From assembly GCA_030052745.1 (NCBI GenBank), contig JANBVO010000008.1, positions 620,001-684,000 of the forward strand: 64,000 nt of DNA. Direction: 5' to 3'. Numbering within the stretch: the stretch's first letter is position 1; every line of letters begins with the position of its first letter. Positions 32,629-43,397 of the stretch are shown here, one piece after another. This stretch comes from Pleurostoma richardsiae (Eukaryota > Ascomycota > Sordariomycetes > Calosphaeriales > Pleurostomataceae). The position numbers and the translations under genes are program-made. Below the pieces are notes generated by a model, which did not search any database, was not told where the DNA came from, and saw only the letters and a list, made by a program, of their open reading frames with translations.

Positions 32629-34581
32629 ATGACTACGAAACACTCTTACCTCCAACACCTATCGTTCTCGCGTCGGGGCAGGCCGCTCCTTCCTCTTTAT
32701 AGCAATTCGCTTCCGCGTCTCGGCACGGAGACAAACACATACGACATGGAAGATCTGTCATACCGCTCCGAGCGCGCTGTACTTCTAACTCCCGAGGTCC
32801 AGGAAGTTGGAGATTTGAACGACGAGTATAGAGAGCTGGGGTCTTCTGCGCAGCCCACCAAGGCCGATCAAATTAGCGAAGTGTCTATGTCGAAGGAGAA
32901 ACATAACTTGTTGTTTGCTGGTCCCCCGCCGCCCATAGCTACCTCGAAGTTGTTCTATGCCGACGAGGAAGGCCGCCTGGCTGCGGACGGATCTCGGGAC
33001 ATCTGTTCTGATCGGGATGTTATCAGAAGTACCCTACTGGTTACGGAGCCCTCTATCCCTGCGCTTCGAGGTCCACCCTCTGAACCGGATCCCGTTTGGC
33101 GAAGTCTGCAGCGTCGACAAAGAGCTATTGAGAAAGACCTTCAATATCTTCTCGACGTCCAGGCTGCCGGCTTATCGCGGGGCTCGGATCTTGCTCGCAG
33201 TGGCGGTCGTGAAGTGCAGCACGATGCTGCTGATGATACAGGCTTGTTAAAGCCAACCGAAGCACCTTCTCGCACACCACCAGCCACGCGGACACACCGC
33301 ATGGATCATCTTTCAAGAGTGGCATCGAATGGACAAATAGTTCCCGTGCGCCAGCCGCAGCGGAGAAAGATCGGCCTCAATGCTGCGCGGAAAGAGTTGA
33401 GGAGGAGTATAGCATCGCTGGCAGATTTGAAAGCAGAGGAGGATGCATCGTTGATGGACGCCTTGTCAACGCGGAAAGGCGCTCTCGCGCAGCTGAGGGG
33501 ACTTTCTGCACGCAAGAACATGATCACAGAGGAACTGCAGGCGCTGGAAGCTGATGACAAGAACCCCTTGGCCCAGGAGTTGAAGGAATTGAGCTTAGAG
33601 CATCATGGCATATGTAAAGACATATCCGAACTGGAAGAGCGCCTCACGAGCTTGAGAAGTCGCAGACATCGGCTAGAAACTCGCCTAAGCGATATCAGTA
33701 ATCGTCGGGACGCAGGGCTGAGCGGGTACCGAGGGGCCTTGAGAGATGTTGAAGACAGAGTGCGCAACTTTCTGAGTCGACCTCCCGTGAGACCATTGGA
33801 CACGGGTGCACTTCCCCTCGCTATGTCGAGCAACCTGGTCGGGGGGGTTAATGAAGTCTATCACACCAGCGGACATGATTTTCTGACCCTGCCCGCCCAA
33901 AGAAGGACCATTGAGATGGCTGGGGCCTGGTGGGAGGGCGAGATACAGCTCCTTGAGACGAGGAAATCGGCCGTTGACAAGGAGAAACAGGCACTCCACG
34001 AAGGAGCCATGCTGTGGCAGGAAGTGGTGGAACTTGTATCCGAGTTCGAGGCTTCCTTCTCGAGGCAGATCAAGCAGCGAGAGAGCGCACCCGTGAAGAT
34101 CGAGGACACAGCAATCGCCTATGAAGATGTGCTGCCGATGCAGTTGGAGAAGATTCGGATGGTCGCGCGAGAGCTGGGAGACAAACTAGCTGTTGCGGAA
34201 CAAAAGCGCTGGAATCTACTCATCTGCGCAATCGGCGCAGAGCTTGAGGCTTTCCAGGCAGCAGAATGTCTGACGAGAAATATGATGGACGCCTCAGAGA
34301 TCCAAATCCAACATGACGGATCGCCCTCGGGAGAAGTTCGGAGACAAGAAGATCAAACCATGCCGGCCACTGATGAAGCTGGCGATGGGGTGCTAGGCGT
34401 TTACGATCAGGGAGGCGGCGAATCCGACATCCCTGTCCCCGCCCGTTTGGTTCTCTCCGGTGAGAGTGCGCATAGCAATCCTGCAGGGCAACTTCAGCAG
34501 TCACACAGAGATGCAGAAAGGGAAGACAGTGAGAACGACGTGCCGCCGGAGTTCCTTGCCGAACATCACGAAGACGAGTGA
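32629..34581 (+). CDS. ATG28: autophagy-related protein 28 (ATG28)-like coiled-coil protein
   Basis: One exon encodes 650 residues from the ATG at 32629; another good start is the ATG at 32746 (MEDLSYRSER, 611 residues). The layout fits filamentous-fungal Atg28 as I remember it. It has a disordered N-terminus with IEKDLQYLLDVQAAGLSRG (residues ~165-190) and a RRKIGLNAARKELRRSIASL start of a long coiled coil (~240-380). An RPPVRPLDTG hinge follows, then QRRTIEMAGAWWEGEIQLLE and a second coil, and an acidic C-terminus. Atg28 works in the Atg17-type scaffold at the autophagosome assembly site and was first described in pexophagy. The gene begins less than 0.5 kb from the RIP-damaged block, yet its frame is intact. 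Confidence 0.72.
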   Translation: MTTKHSYLQHLSFSRRGRPLLPLYSNSLPRLGTETNTYDMEDLSYRSERAVLLTPEVQEVGDLNDEYRELGSSAQPTKADQISEVSMSKEKHNLLFAGPPPPIATSKLFYADEEGRLAADGSRDICSDRDVIRSTLLVTEPSIPALRGPPSEPDPVWRSLQRRQRAIEKDLQYLLDVQAAGLSRGSDLARSGGREVQHDAADDTGLLKPTEAPSRTPPATRTHRMDHLSRVASNGQIVPVRQPQRRKIGLNAARKELRRSIASLADLKAEEDASLMDALSTRKGALAQLRGLSARKNMITEELQALEADDKNPLAQELKELSLEHHGICKDISELEERLTSLRSRRHRLETRLSDISNRRDAGLSGYRGALRDVEDRVRNFLSRPPVRPLDTGALPLAMSSNLVGGVNEVYHTSGHDFLTLPAQRRTIEMAGAWWEGEIQLLETRKSAVDKEKQALHEGAMLWQEVVELVSEFEASFSRQIKQRESAPVKIEDTAIAYEDVLPMQLEKIRMVARELGDKLAVAEQKRWNLLICAIGAELEAFQAAECLTRNMMDASEIQIQHDGSPSGEVRRQEDQTMPATDEAGDGVLGVYDQGGGESDIPVPARLVLSGESAHSNPAGQLQQSHRDAEREDSENDVPPEFLAEHHEDE

Positions 34582-35212
34582 CTTGGGGGGAAGGTTGGGG
34601 GACCTCGCTTGTGACTTTCGAGTCCTCCCACCTCGAGGGGACGGCGCCATGCAGATAGTTGATGACACGCTGAGATCAGGCCCCAATACGTGCTTCTATG
34701 TCTGACGGAAGATGGCTGGCGACTGGGTCGCAGCCTCTACGGAGCATATTTCGGATAGAAACAGTGACACCTCCATTAGCGAAGCCCAGGCGAGTCTTGA
34801 CCAGGGACAGCACCTCTACCACAGATGGTAAGTGGTGCTTGCAGAGGCAGGATCTGGTCCCGGCACTGGCTAGATTTAGTCGTACGGGGTATTGCAATGT
34901 TGAGGATCGTTTCTGTAACACCGCTGGTCAAGGGTGATGGGGCGACTAGGTCCATAGTCCTATTGAAGAAACTGCATGCTTCTACGACTACAAAGCATCG
35001 CCGAGACTCCGAACGCCTAGACCGTGGACTTCGTAACGACTAGCCCATCGTACGTCCGGCCCTTTCGGCCGTCCGTCAGGCGACGAAGCCACTGAAAGAC
35101 ACGCATATGGCAGAGGGAGGAGGAAAAGACGCGCCCCGCTTGCCCGGCACAGAGCTAGCTGTCCACACACGTATAGGAAGATGCGACAATCCTGAATCGT
35201 GCCTAGCACCTT
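34582..35212. other. intergenic between convergent ATG28 and DUF1748 genes
   Basis: The two genes converge on these 630 bp. I see no coding signal; a TACGGAG word lies near 34738. Confidence 0.5.
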
Positions 35213-35725
35213 TTACCGGGTCCTCTCAAACCAGCCGCTCGACCCTGCGATGGCAACGGATTGGTCCATGACCCATTCCCCGACACCCAAGTACTTATCA
35301 ATCCATTTCTGAACCTCCTTGTTGTCGCCAGCAGCCTTGTCGGTCCTGAAGCTGGGCCTAGGAGAATCCCCGCAGGGGCACATGTCAGCTCATACCCGTA
35401 GGCAGCCTTGCGCACAGAGTTTGGCGTCTCGAGATCGGGGAAAGGGGGGGAAAGGCTCACGTTAAGCCAGTCGAGCGCTTCATACCGGCGAGGAACGCAG
35501 ATACTAACAACCGTTCAGGTTAGGGGGCAACTTTCCTTGATCGTGGGAAGACAAGAGAGCCATACTTAGGACAGCGTCGAAGGCGTAATGGGTTAGTCGA
35601 CCGAGCTTCGACCACAAACCCAAAGTCAGTACGTTGAGGAGCTGAGGTCGTCTTTAGATCAGGAAGCCGCGGGCGACGGAGCAAATAGACCATGATTGAC
35701 GGAATGACGGATGACCTACCACCAT
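35213..35725 (-). CDS. small DUF1748 family protein, four exons
   Basis: Exons 35720-35725, 35566-35605, 35461-35503 and 35213-35357 join in frame to 77 residues. Introns are 114, 62 and 103 nt with donors GTAGGT, GTATGG and GTGAGC and acceptors AAG, TAG and TAG. The protein starts MVLGRLTHYAFDAVLISAFL, continues with AGMKRSTGLTPSFRTDK, and ends with KWIDKYLGVGEWVMDQSV and GSSGWFERTR. This agrees closely with the fungal DUF1748 family, about 75-80 residues with one membrane helix, of unknown or mitochondrial-linked function. The first coding exon holds only ATG GTG. The gene is invisible to a simple ORF scan because no exon exceeds 145 nt. Confidence 0.85.
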
Positions 35726-36809
35726 GCTGATCCACTTGATCGGCGAGCCGCTGTATTTACTATGTGGGAGGTAGGAATCGGCCAAATATCGAAGTTTGGA
35801 CACTCGGTGATGCCGACAATATTTGGAGATGGGCAGCTTGTTGAGGTTAGGATTGCGAAAGGACATGCCGGATTCCCCTGTTCACGCTAAAACACGTGCA
35901 AGCTCCGTGCGTCAATTCCATGGAAGATAATCGCCGGATCGGCCTAGGCGGCTAGGGCCGTGCGATTATTACCTGGGTACCTTGGCAGCTTGGTAAACTT
36001 GGGTAGGTAGTAGGTACCTAAGGTACCTAGGTAGTTGCTTCTGGCCATCTGGCAGGGCAAAGGAATGCACGCTACCTACCTAAGGTAGGCAGGTGGGGCA
36101 CCGTATCAAAGGTACGTACTGGATGTAGGCAGGCTGTGATTATTATGCCGCAGTCCCCTTTGGGCACCGCACCTCCGCCTGTTAGGTCGTTCTTCATTTT
36201 GCTCAGCCCCGCCAAAATGGGTTGTATCCTCAACAAGACCTTTGCCTGTTTGCATCTTTCCTCACTTTGAACTTTTGTTCGCAGTCCTACTCACCGCCTC
36301 TAACATCAGACAGAGTGACCTGCGCCTGCGTGTTGCTTTACGGTATGTTATATCTTTCGCCTTTAGAACTTCTCACCTACTGGGGAATTCTCCGTCCCTT
36401 TGTAGGGCCGATTATGCTCCCTCGTCTGGTGATGCGGGACATGGAGGGGTAATTTGAGCCGCAGAACATCAGTTGCTTTTTCTCATCAGGGCCAACACAA
36501 TCAATCCACATCTGCAAATTTGCTCTATTTCCATTGCAGGGTTCCTCCTTCGTATTCTTTCCAAGTGGAAGAAGTGCGAGATAAAGTCCTTGAAAGAAGG
36601 ATAGAAAAGGCGGAGGCATTTTGGTGTTTTTCATTTTCTTCCCCGTCCTTGTCCTTCCTGCTGTTCTTTATATTCCCTCGATTCCTCTCTCCCTCATCGC
36701 GGCAGGCGATCACACTTACACGTCCTAGGAAGATCGCAGCCAGACTCTATCTCGTCCACTCTGTACGAGAGACAGCAATTGATCAACGCTGAAGTAGGAT
36801 TGGCCCATC
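35726..36809. promoter_or_regulatory. divergent promoter region, TACCTAGGTA cluster and CT-rich leader
   Basis: Shared upstream region of the DUF1748 gene (left) and pyruvate kinase (right). A dense group of GTACCTAAGGTACCTAGGTA-type words lies at 35,975-36,115. Pyrimidine-rich stretches at 36,620-36,760, close to the pyruvate kinase start, are typical of highly expressed fungal genes. No other gene was found. Confidence 0.55.
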
Positions 36810-38636
36810 ATGGCTGTTACGGCTCTTGACCATCTGTCGCTTGGCGGGCGGATTGACTGGCTCGCCTCGCTCGATACTGCGTATCACCCCGAGAAGAACT
36901 ACCGCAGAACTTCCATCATCTGCACAATCGGCCCCAAGACCAATTCCGTTGAGGCTATCAATAAGCTTCGCCAGGCTGGTCTCAATGTTGTCCGCATGAA
37001 TTTCTCTCACGGCTCTTACGAGTACCACCAGTCTGTCATCGATAATGCCCGTGCCGCCGAGAAGGCGATGCCTGGCCGCCAGATTGCCATTGCACTGGAT
37101 ACGAAGGGGCCTGAGATCCGGACTGGCAACACCCAGGGAGATGTTGATCTTGAGCTAAAGGCCGGAACTGTGATGAACATTACGACCGACACCAAGTACG
37201 CTACGTCTTGCGATACTGAGAATCTGTAAGTTGGCTAGCACGCAACGCTTTTTGTTGCTCCCTTCCACCATGGTGTAATATCTTTTGCTCAACAACGTTC
37301 ACAGCTTCGTCGACTACCCCGCTATTACGACGGTTATTGAGAAAGGCCGTACAATCTATATCGACGATGGCGTGCTTGCCTTTGAGGTTCTGGACATCGT
37401 GGATGATAAGACGATCCGGGTCAGGGCTAGAAACAATGGCTACATCTCCTCCAAGAAGGGTAAGCAATCTTGAAAAAGCATCGTCTTTGCCTTTGTGTGT
37501 TGTGCTTTTACGTGGATACCTGCTGTCATGTCGACTGAGGGCGATCTCACTCATTCCTGCTTCTTATTTTGCTGCGGTATCGTTCGTTGACGGAAGAAAT
37601 GCTGACGGCAACAAACTGTGTAGGCGTCAATCTGCCTGACACTGATGTAACGTTGCCCGCACTTTCCGAGAAGGACAAGAACGATCTTCGGTTTGGCGTC
37701 AAGAATAATGTGGACATGGTCTTCGCATCCTTCATTCGTCGGGCTCAGGATATCAAAGACATCCGAACCGTTCTCGGCAAGGAAGGAAGCCACATCCAAA
37801 TAATTGCGAAGATTGAGAACCGCCAGGGTCTCAACAACTTTGCAGAAATCCTTGCGGAGACCGACGGCGTCATGGTTGCCCGTGGTGATCTCGGCATCGA
37901 GATCCCCGCGGCCGAGGTCTTTGCGGCGCAAAAGAAGTTGATCGCAATGTGCAACATCGCCGGCAAGCCTGTCATCTGCGCTACGCAGATGCTCGAGTCT
38001 ATGATCAAGAACCCGCGCCCGACTCGCGCCGAAATCAGTGACGTCGGGAACGCTGTGACCGACGGCGCCGACTGCGTTATGCTCTCCGGTGAGACTGCCA
38101 AAGGTAGCTACCCCTGCGAGTCTGTGCACGAGATGAGCCAGGCTTGTCTGCAAGCCGAGAACACGATCCCTTACGTCTCGCACTTCGAGGAGATGTGCAG
38201 CCTCATCAAGCGGCCTGTCAGTATCGTGGAGTCATGTGCCATGTCTGCGGTGCGCGCCTCTTTGGATCTGAACGCTGGCGGTATTATCGTCCTGTCTACG
38301 TCCGGCGAGTCCGCCCGCTTGCTGTCTAAGTATAGACCGGTCTGTCCTATTTTCATGGTGACACGCAGCCCATCGGCCTCGAGATATGGTCACCTTTACC
38401 GCGGGGTCTATCCATTCCTGTTTCCAGAGGCGAAGCCTGATTTCACCAAGGTCAACTGGCAGGAGGATGTTGACCGCCGCATCAAGTGGGGCATCGGCAG
38501 GGCCTTGGAGTTGAATGTCTTGTCCGAGGGTGATACCGTCGTTGTTGTGCAAGGCTGGCGTGGCGGAATGGGAAACACCAACACGTTGCGTATCGTTAAG
38601 GCGGACGTAAACCATCTGGGCATCGGCCAGGCTTGA
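36810..38636 (+). CDS. PYK1: pyruvate kinase
   Basis: Three exons (36810-37225, 37305-37459, 37624-38636) with GT-AG introns of 79 and 164 nt encode 527 residues, the normal length. The enzyme makes pyruvate and ATP from phosphoenolpyruvate and ADP in the cytosol, the last step of glycolysis. Visible hallmarks are [52 protein letters not shown] and the signature [14 protein letters not shown] with its catalytic Lys. [30 protein letters not shown] and [12 protein letters not shown] follow. The sequence reads closest to Sordariomycete enzymes. All motifs are intact. Confidence 0.97.
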
Positions 38637-39274
38637 GTGTCCTCGCCTCTGGGCCGCGGAGTACGATTTGCACAGGGTGGGGGAAGGGATGCTAGTGGCG
38701 CGGCATGGTCGCTCTTGCGATCTGGATGGGCAGTGCTTCTTCTGGTAGGGCTCATATAGACTAAATTGCACCTTGTCTTAGAGAAACCGCGACTGTGTTT
38801 CGTCGGTAATCTCTGTCCTTGAAGTGGCTGGTGAAGATAGCTACTGTAGACAGGTGTGTATGTAGGTTTCACCATCGCCCATGTCGTCCCTGGCTGGGGA
38901 GCAGCATGACTACCAGACTGATGTCTCTTCGAGTGTTCCAACGGCTTGCTTATGACGTAATATAGATATGCAACATTGAAAAAGTGGAAAACGACTCCGA
39001 GTTATAACAGTTCCTGTCCACATGCACCTAACGAGGTATGATAATCTGAATATGGCCCTCTTTAGAGTGATCACCGGCACATATATGAACATTAAGCACT
39101 ACCTATGGCAGACGACCGTCGTGACTCTTGCAGCCGCAACGCCTTCGCCGCGATGTCACACTTTCAAAGCTCAGTCACATCATATGGGTACCTATCTTGG
39201 CATTCGAGAGACTCTTCCCCTGTGCAGGAGTGGTATTGCCACCTCATTCGTGCCCTGGTTTGTCACATCGACCA
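38637..39274. other. intergenic between convergent genes
   Basis: 3' regions of pyruvate kinase and the nucleoside permease. A GCGGAGTACG word lies near 38,657. Nothing else is supported. Confidence 0.55.
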
Positions 39275-40785
39275 TCATCGGGCCGAAGAGCTAGCGGCGG
39301 GAGCAAGGAAGCCTCTTCGCATCATGACAGACCTTCTCGACACAGTACCTCCCCGCCTAGCCAGGTCGCCGGTCTGACCGCCCGGCTTCACTCCCGTGCC
39401 GTCAGTAAGACTCCCCGGGCCAAAATCGGGTTCCCCGCCCAGAGATCCGAAAATGTCGCCAATGTAGTTGGTAGCCTTGATTCCCTTCTTAAAGGTACAG
39501 TCCCAGTTCTTGAGTATAGGCCTGATAATCTCGACACCGGCGTTGAATATGTTGTCGATCGCAATCGAGAATCCGTTCTGATCGAGAATGCGCAGGTGGT
39601 CAAACGCCGAGACGCCCGGTGGTGGTCGGTCAAAATCAGAGCCTGCGCAAGGGCCAATCATCAGAACTTGCTCGTGTACTTGAATTGGACGGGGATAGAA
39701 CGCTCAGTGGCTCACCTGTCCTCATGACTATGATCCGCGCAAAGTCGACCAAGCCCTCAATTGCCATACGGAGAAAAACTTCGAGAGTTGCGTTGTCTTC
39801 CTGGGCAGTCATGCAGTATTTTCCCGTTCCATTCGTCCAGATGGTTGTCGTATTCTCGAAAGCCTCGCTCAGCAGCGCGCCCGAGTAGTACACATCGCTA
39901 GTAGCGGAATCGCACTTAAGAATCGAGGGCGGCTCAGTAGCAGAAGCATAAATCTGACCACTTGCCTCATACTTGGCCCGGTAGGCCTGAGCATCGGCGT
40001 TGTCACTGAGCACCGCCTTGCTGGCGTAGGAGAATGCGATCTCTCGCAGTGCCTCATTCAGCTCGAACACCTCAGTGCCATAGAGGGTGGTCGGATACTG
40101 GTCCGGATAGTATGTGCCATAGGGTAGGTAGCCAGTAGTAAAATTTTCCGGCATCTCGCGAGCGTCGAACTCATACTGCAGCGCGACCTGGACAGCATAG
40201 CGGGCAAGGGCCACACTGCCGAGAGTACCATACTTGGGATTGATCCCAGCAATACCGCCAACGATAAAATACGTCTTGGTAAGGTCGAAAGTGTCCGACA
40301 GAACAACAGCTGCAATGGTCGTCGCCGCGTTGATCTCCGACTCACCGGTAGTAACTTGACAGATGCTGTGGTCTTCGGTGCAGTGGACATGGGGGAAAAG
40401 CATTGATAAGCCAGGAGTAGATATGTTCACGGCCATGAGATCGCCCAGGCCGCTGCTCGGGAGCCTCTCATACCATATATCCGCTTCCGGGGCGAACTAA
40501 ATCTGTCAGAGGGAGCAACGGCCTACGAGCGGGAGGGGAGAGAGGAAACGACTACAGCGATCTTGACCCAGCCTGTCCAGATACGGCCAGAGGCTTTCGA
40601 CCATGACGTTGACGGTTGTAGGGCCTAGCAAGCACAGGAGTCAGGGAAAGACGACTCACCATACTTATGATAAAGACTCTGGGTGCGATCTTTCCATGAT
40701 GACGAGTGGCCGGTGCCGCAGCGCCCAGCTGGCAGAAGGCCATGAGTAGACTGACAGGCCCCAGGACTGGGAGCCGCATCTTCAT
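39275..40785 (-). CDS. purine nucleoside permease (NUP family)
   Basis: Exons 40660-40785, 39716-40496 and 39275-39642 (introns 163 and 73 nt) encode 424 residues. The first exon gives a secretion signal (MRLPVLGPVSLLMAFCQLGA) and then RVFIISM. The next exon continues FAPEADIWYERLPSSGLGD, and the body has KTYFIVGGIAGINPKYGTLG and QYEFDAREMPENF. The last exon has SDFDRPPPGVSAFD and ATNYIGDIFGSLGGEPDFG. These are hallmarks of the fungal NUP family, known from Candida as mediating purine nucleoside uptake but built like a soluble nucleoside-phosphorylase fold. The tail after EPDFG is about 45 residues and rich in Gly, Arg and Ser, longer than I expect, so the end may be misannotated. Confidence 0.87.
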
Positions 40786-42558
40786 GACTACAAGGCGGCC
40801 CTGCAGTACCGCAAGACCGACAGCTGAACAGGCGAGTCTCCCGAGCTCCTCGGGGAGATTGAAAGAAGAATACGAGAGCTGCTTTCGCGGAGGGATGTGG
40901 ATCGAAAGTAGACGGATGGGGGCCACTCGACCAGAGGCAGCTCGAGGGGGACACAGGTCAGATAAATGACATCGTCCCACGCATACAGACAACCCGGCGC
41001 CTGACGCCCGACGCCGAGGCCGTGGGTCGGGAGAAACTAATGTTTAGAAGGACCTTGGGGAGGACAGATACGGCGCTCGGCGAACAGGGTTGAAAAGACC
41101 CATCCAGACTCCATTAGCAGGCAGATTGCCAGATCTGCAGCCCGCTCCCCACCCTGAATCACGAAGGCTGCTGCATGGTGGTGGTGATGCATGAGGCGCG
41201 GGACTCCTCCTCCTCCGGCCCGACAGGGAGCCGGCGAGTGCCGTAGCGGCGAGTTTGCGGACGGGTTGACCTCGAGGCAGCTAGGCACGGGCGATGGCGA
41301 ACGCAGGTATCGATTGCTGATCGCTTGGGGGTGGCCGACGTCGAAACAGGGTAGCACTTGCAGCACCTGCAGCGAGCAAGGGTTACTGCGCCCAAGCAGC
41401 CAGGTAGGGTAGGCTAAGCCTGTAGACCGAGAGGCCGGCATGCAGCTCTCGAGATAAGAGTTCCAGCTGCAGGGAAGCCTTTAACTAAGCTTTTTACCAA
41501 GCAGAATAGCGACCTGGAGTCCGCGCTGCAGATAGGCGCCCCGTGTCGGTGTGTGTCCGTAGTGTACATAGTAATGCACTTGCAGAAGCACCTCTGCCTG
41601 CGCGCTGTCTGCTGCCTCTCATGGTTCGCGGTGGTGACGGTCCTAGGAATCCCGACTCAGGGACCATGTAGCTGGCCGACGAGAGGTCGTCGATGGAAGC
41701 CGGGGCGACCTAGGCCCGTTGGGTCACTTAGGCGAAGAGCGGAGTATTTGGGTGCCGGCGCAGGGTTGGAAAATTAGAGATAAGAAGTTGTGTGGAAGTA
41801 CCCTGGGTGCTCCGCATTCTAGGTACTCGAGTCAGGTGGTGCCGGGGCTTGGAGCGGGGCCGACGGGCGTACCGATGGCCTGGTTAGGAAGGTGACCGGG
41901 TTCCACCAAGGTCTCGTCAGCTTCCTGCTTGCACGTATCTCTCAGCCTCGGATCCGTACGATAACGTAACGCAATACTCGATGTCATGGCCGAGATAGTG
42001 TACAGCCACCGGACCTACACCTACCATGCAATGTCTGCTCAAGTACGGACTAAGGCACATTTTTGATCTGGGCCGCTTCCGCTGCGTCAGTTACCTCACC
42101 GAGCTCGGGTCCTGCACCTGACAGTGGCCGCCAAGGCATGGACCGGGCCTGGACTCCTGGCTGCAACGACGCATCAAAGACGGGATGACGACAGCGTTGG
42201 TACTGTCATAGCCTGCCAGCTTCCAGATGTCACTTTCCGCCCCCAAGAGCACGTGGACGGGACGGACGTCTCAATCCCTCCGTCCAGAATCTATCGTTAT
42301 TGGGATTCATCTAATAACCCTCTCGCGAGTGACTACTGTACATTGAGATGCCGGTGTGTCGTGGCAGCTTGCGATGCCTTTGCCCGCGACGTCACTTGGA
42401 CAGCTCGGCATTTGCGTCTCGGGGCAGTGTAAAGGGGGAGTCATGAATAGCCGCTCTGGTCAGGGCCCTGGCAGATTCTCGAGGACGGACATTTGCTCTC
42501 GAGCCTTGAAAACAGACTTCACACCATTTCTGTTGGTGTGCAACAAGGAATAGCCTAA
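40786..42558. other. intergenic, nothing supported
   Basis: About 1.8 kb of balanced composition. Both strands were read for enzyme or transporter fragments without success. GCGGAGTATTTGG and CTAGGTACTCGAG words occur near 41,738 and 41,819. Confidence 0.45.
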
Positions 42559-43397
42559 TATGAAGGCCTTCGTACTGATTGTCGCTCTGCTGCCATCTGC
42601 TATTGAGGCACATTGTTCGTCTAACTTCTAGCTAGGAGGAAAAACTCGACAGGGAGTTGCTGATCACTAATTCACACATTCCCTACAGACGTGTTACCCG
42701 CCCTTCAAATAAGTGAAATTCGGACTTCAGACTGGCAATATGTCAGCAGAACGACGAACTTCCAGAGCAATGGTCCCGTCACGGATGTCTTATCTGACCA
42801 GTATGACATGCTATCAACTTACTCCTGGCAGCGAGGGGGCGCACGTCCTCAATTTTACTGCCGGCTCGACCGTTATTTATATTGCAAAAGCATATATCAC
42901 TCACCCTAGGCCTTTATCATCCTAGATGGCAAAGATTCCTACGGGACGCGCCGCTTTGGATTTCGACGGGTCTGAGGCGAGCTGGTTCAAGATCTACCGG
43001 GACTATCCGAAGGCTTCTGGAACCGGTCTAGTCTGGCCAGCTCAGGGTCTGTCTTTATTGTAGACGGTCGTCTAAACACCTGTTATTGATCATGCCATAG
43101 GCAAGTCCAACCTGCTGGTTCGGATCTCGGCATGCCTTTCCAACGGGGGTTATCTTTCCCGGGCCGAACACATCGCCTTGCATAGTGTAAGTTCCGGGAG
43201 GAAAAGAGGAGAGGGGGGGCAATTATACATTTCATGTGCACAACTGACGATCTCTGGAGGGACTGGTGCGCGGGAACCGACAAATTTAGTGGCCATTCCC
43301 GGCGTGTACAAGCCTACCGACCCGGGTCTGGTCGTCAACATACTATCCCGTGCCGACCAACTATAAGCCCCCGGGAGCAGATCCCATGGCATGCTAG
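42559..43397 (+). pseudogene. decayed AA9 lytic polysaccharide monooxygenase
   Basis: An intact signal peptide (MKAFVLIVALLPSAIEA) is followed by the copper-binding His that begins mature AA9 enzymes. A likely 5' intron then leads to VLPALQISEIRTSDWQYVSR, TTNFQSNGPVTDV, AGSTVIYIAKAYITHPRPLS, DGSEASWFKIY and GLVWPAQG. A second likely intron (about 43,047-43,101) precedes SACLSNGGYLSRAEHIALHS, LYISCAQLTISGGTG, YKPTDPGLVVNI and VPTNYKPPGADPMAC-stop. The order and spacing match cellulose-active AA9 enzymes, which cut crystalline polysaccharide with a copper site. The gene is dead. There is a frameshift near 42,800, a TAG at 42,923-42,925 where a Tyr-type codon is expected, and another frameshift near 43,345. 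Everything else, including the catalytic second His region, is readable, so inactivation seems recent. Confidence 0.85.

Noticed and set aside
8572-40785. Possible purine-use gene cluster (uric acid permease, nucleoside permease)
   Set aside because: The two genes are about 29 kb apart with the transposon block and unrelated genes between, and no purine-catabolic enzyme is nearby.
41037-41441. 134-codon minus-strand frame
   Set aside because: Cys/Arg/Pro-rich text without conserved pattern, and overlapping frames are equally open.
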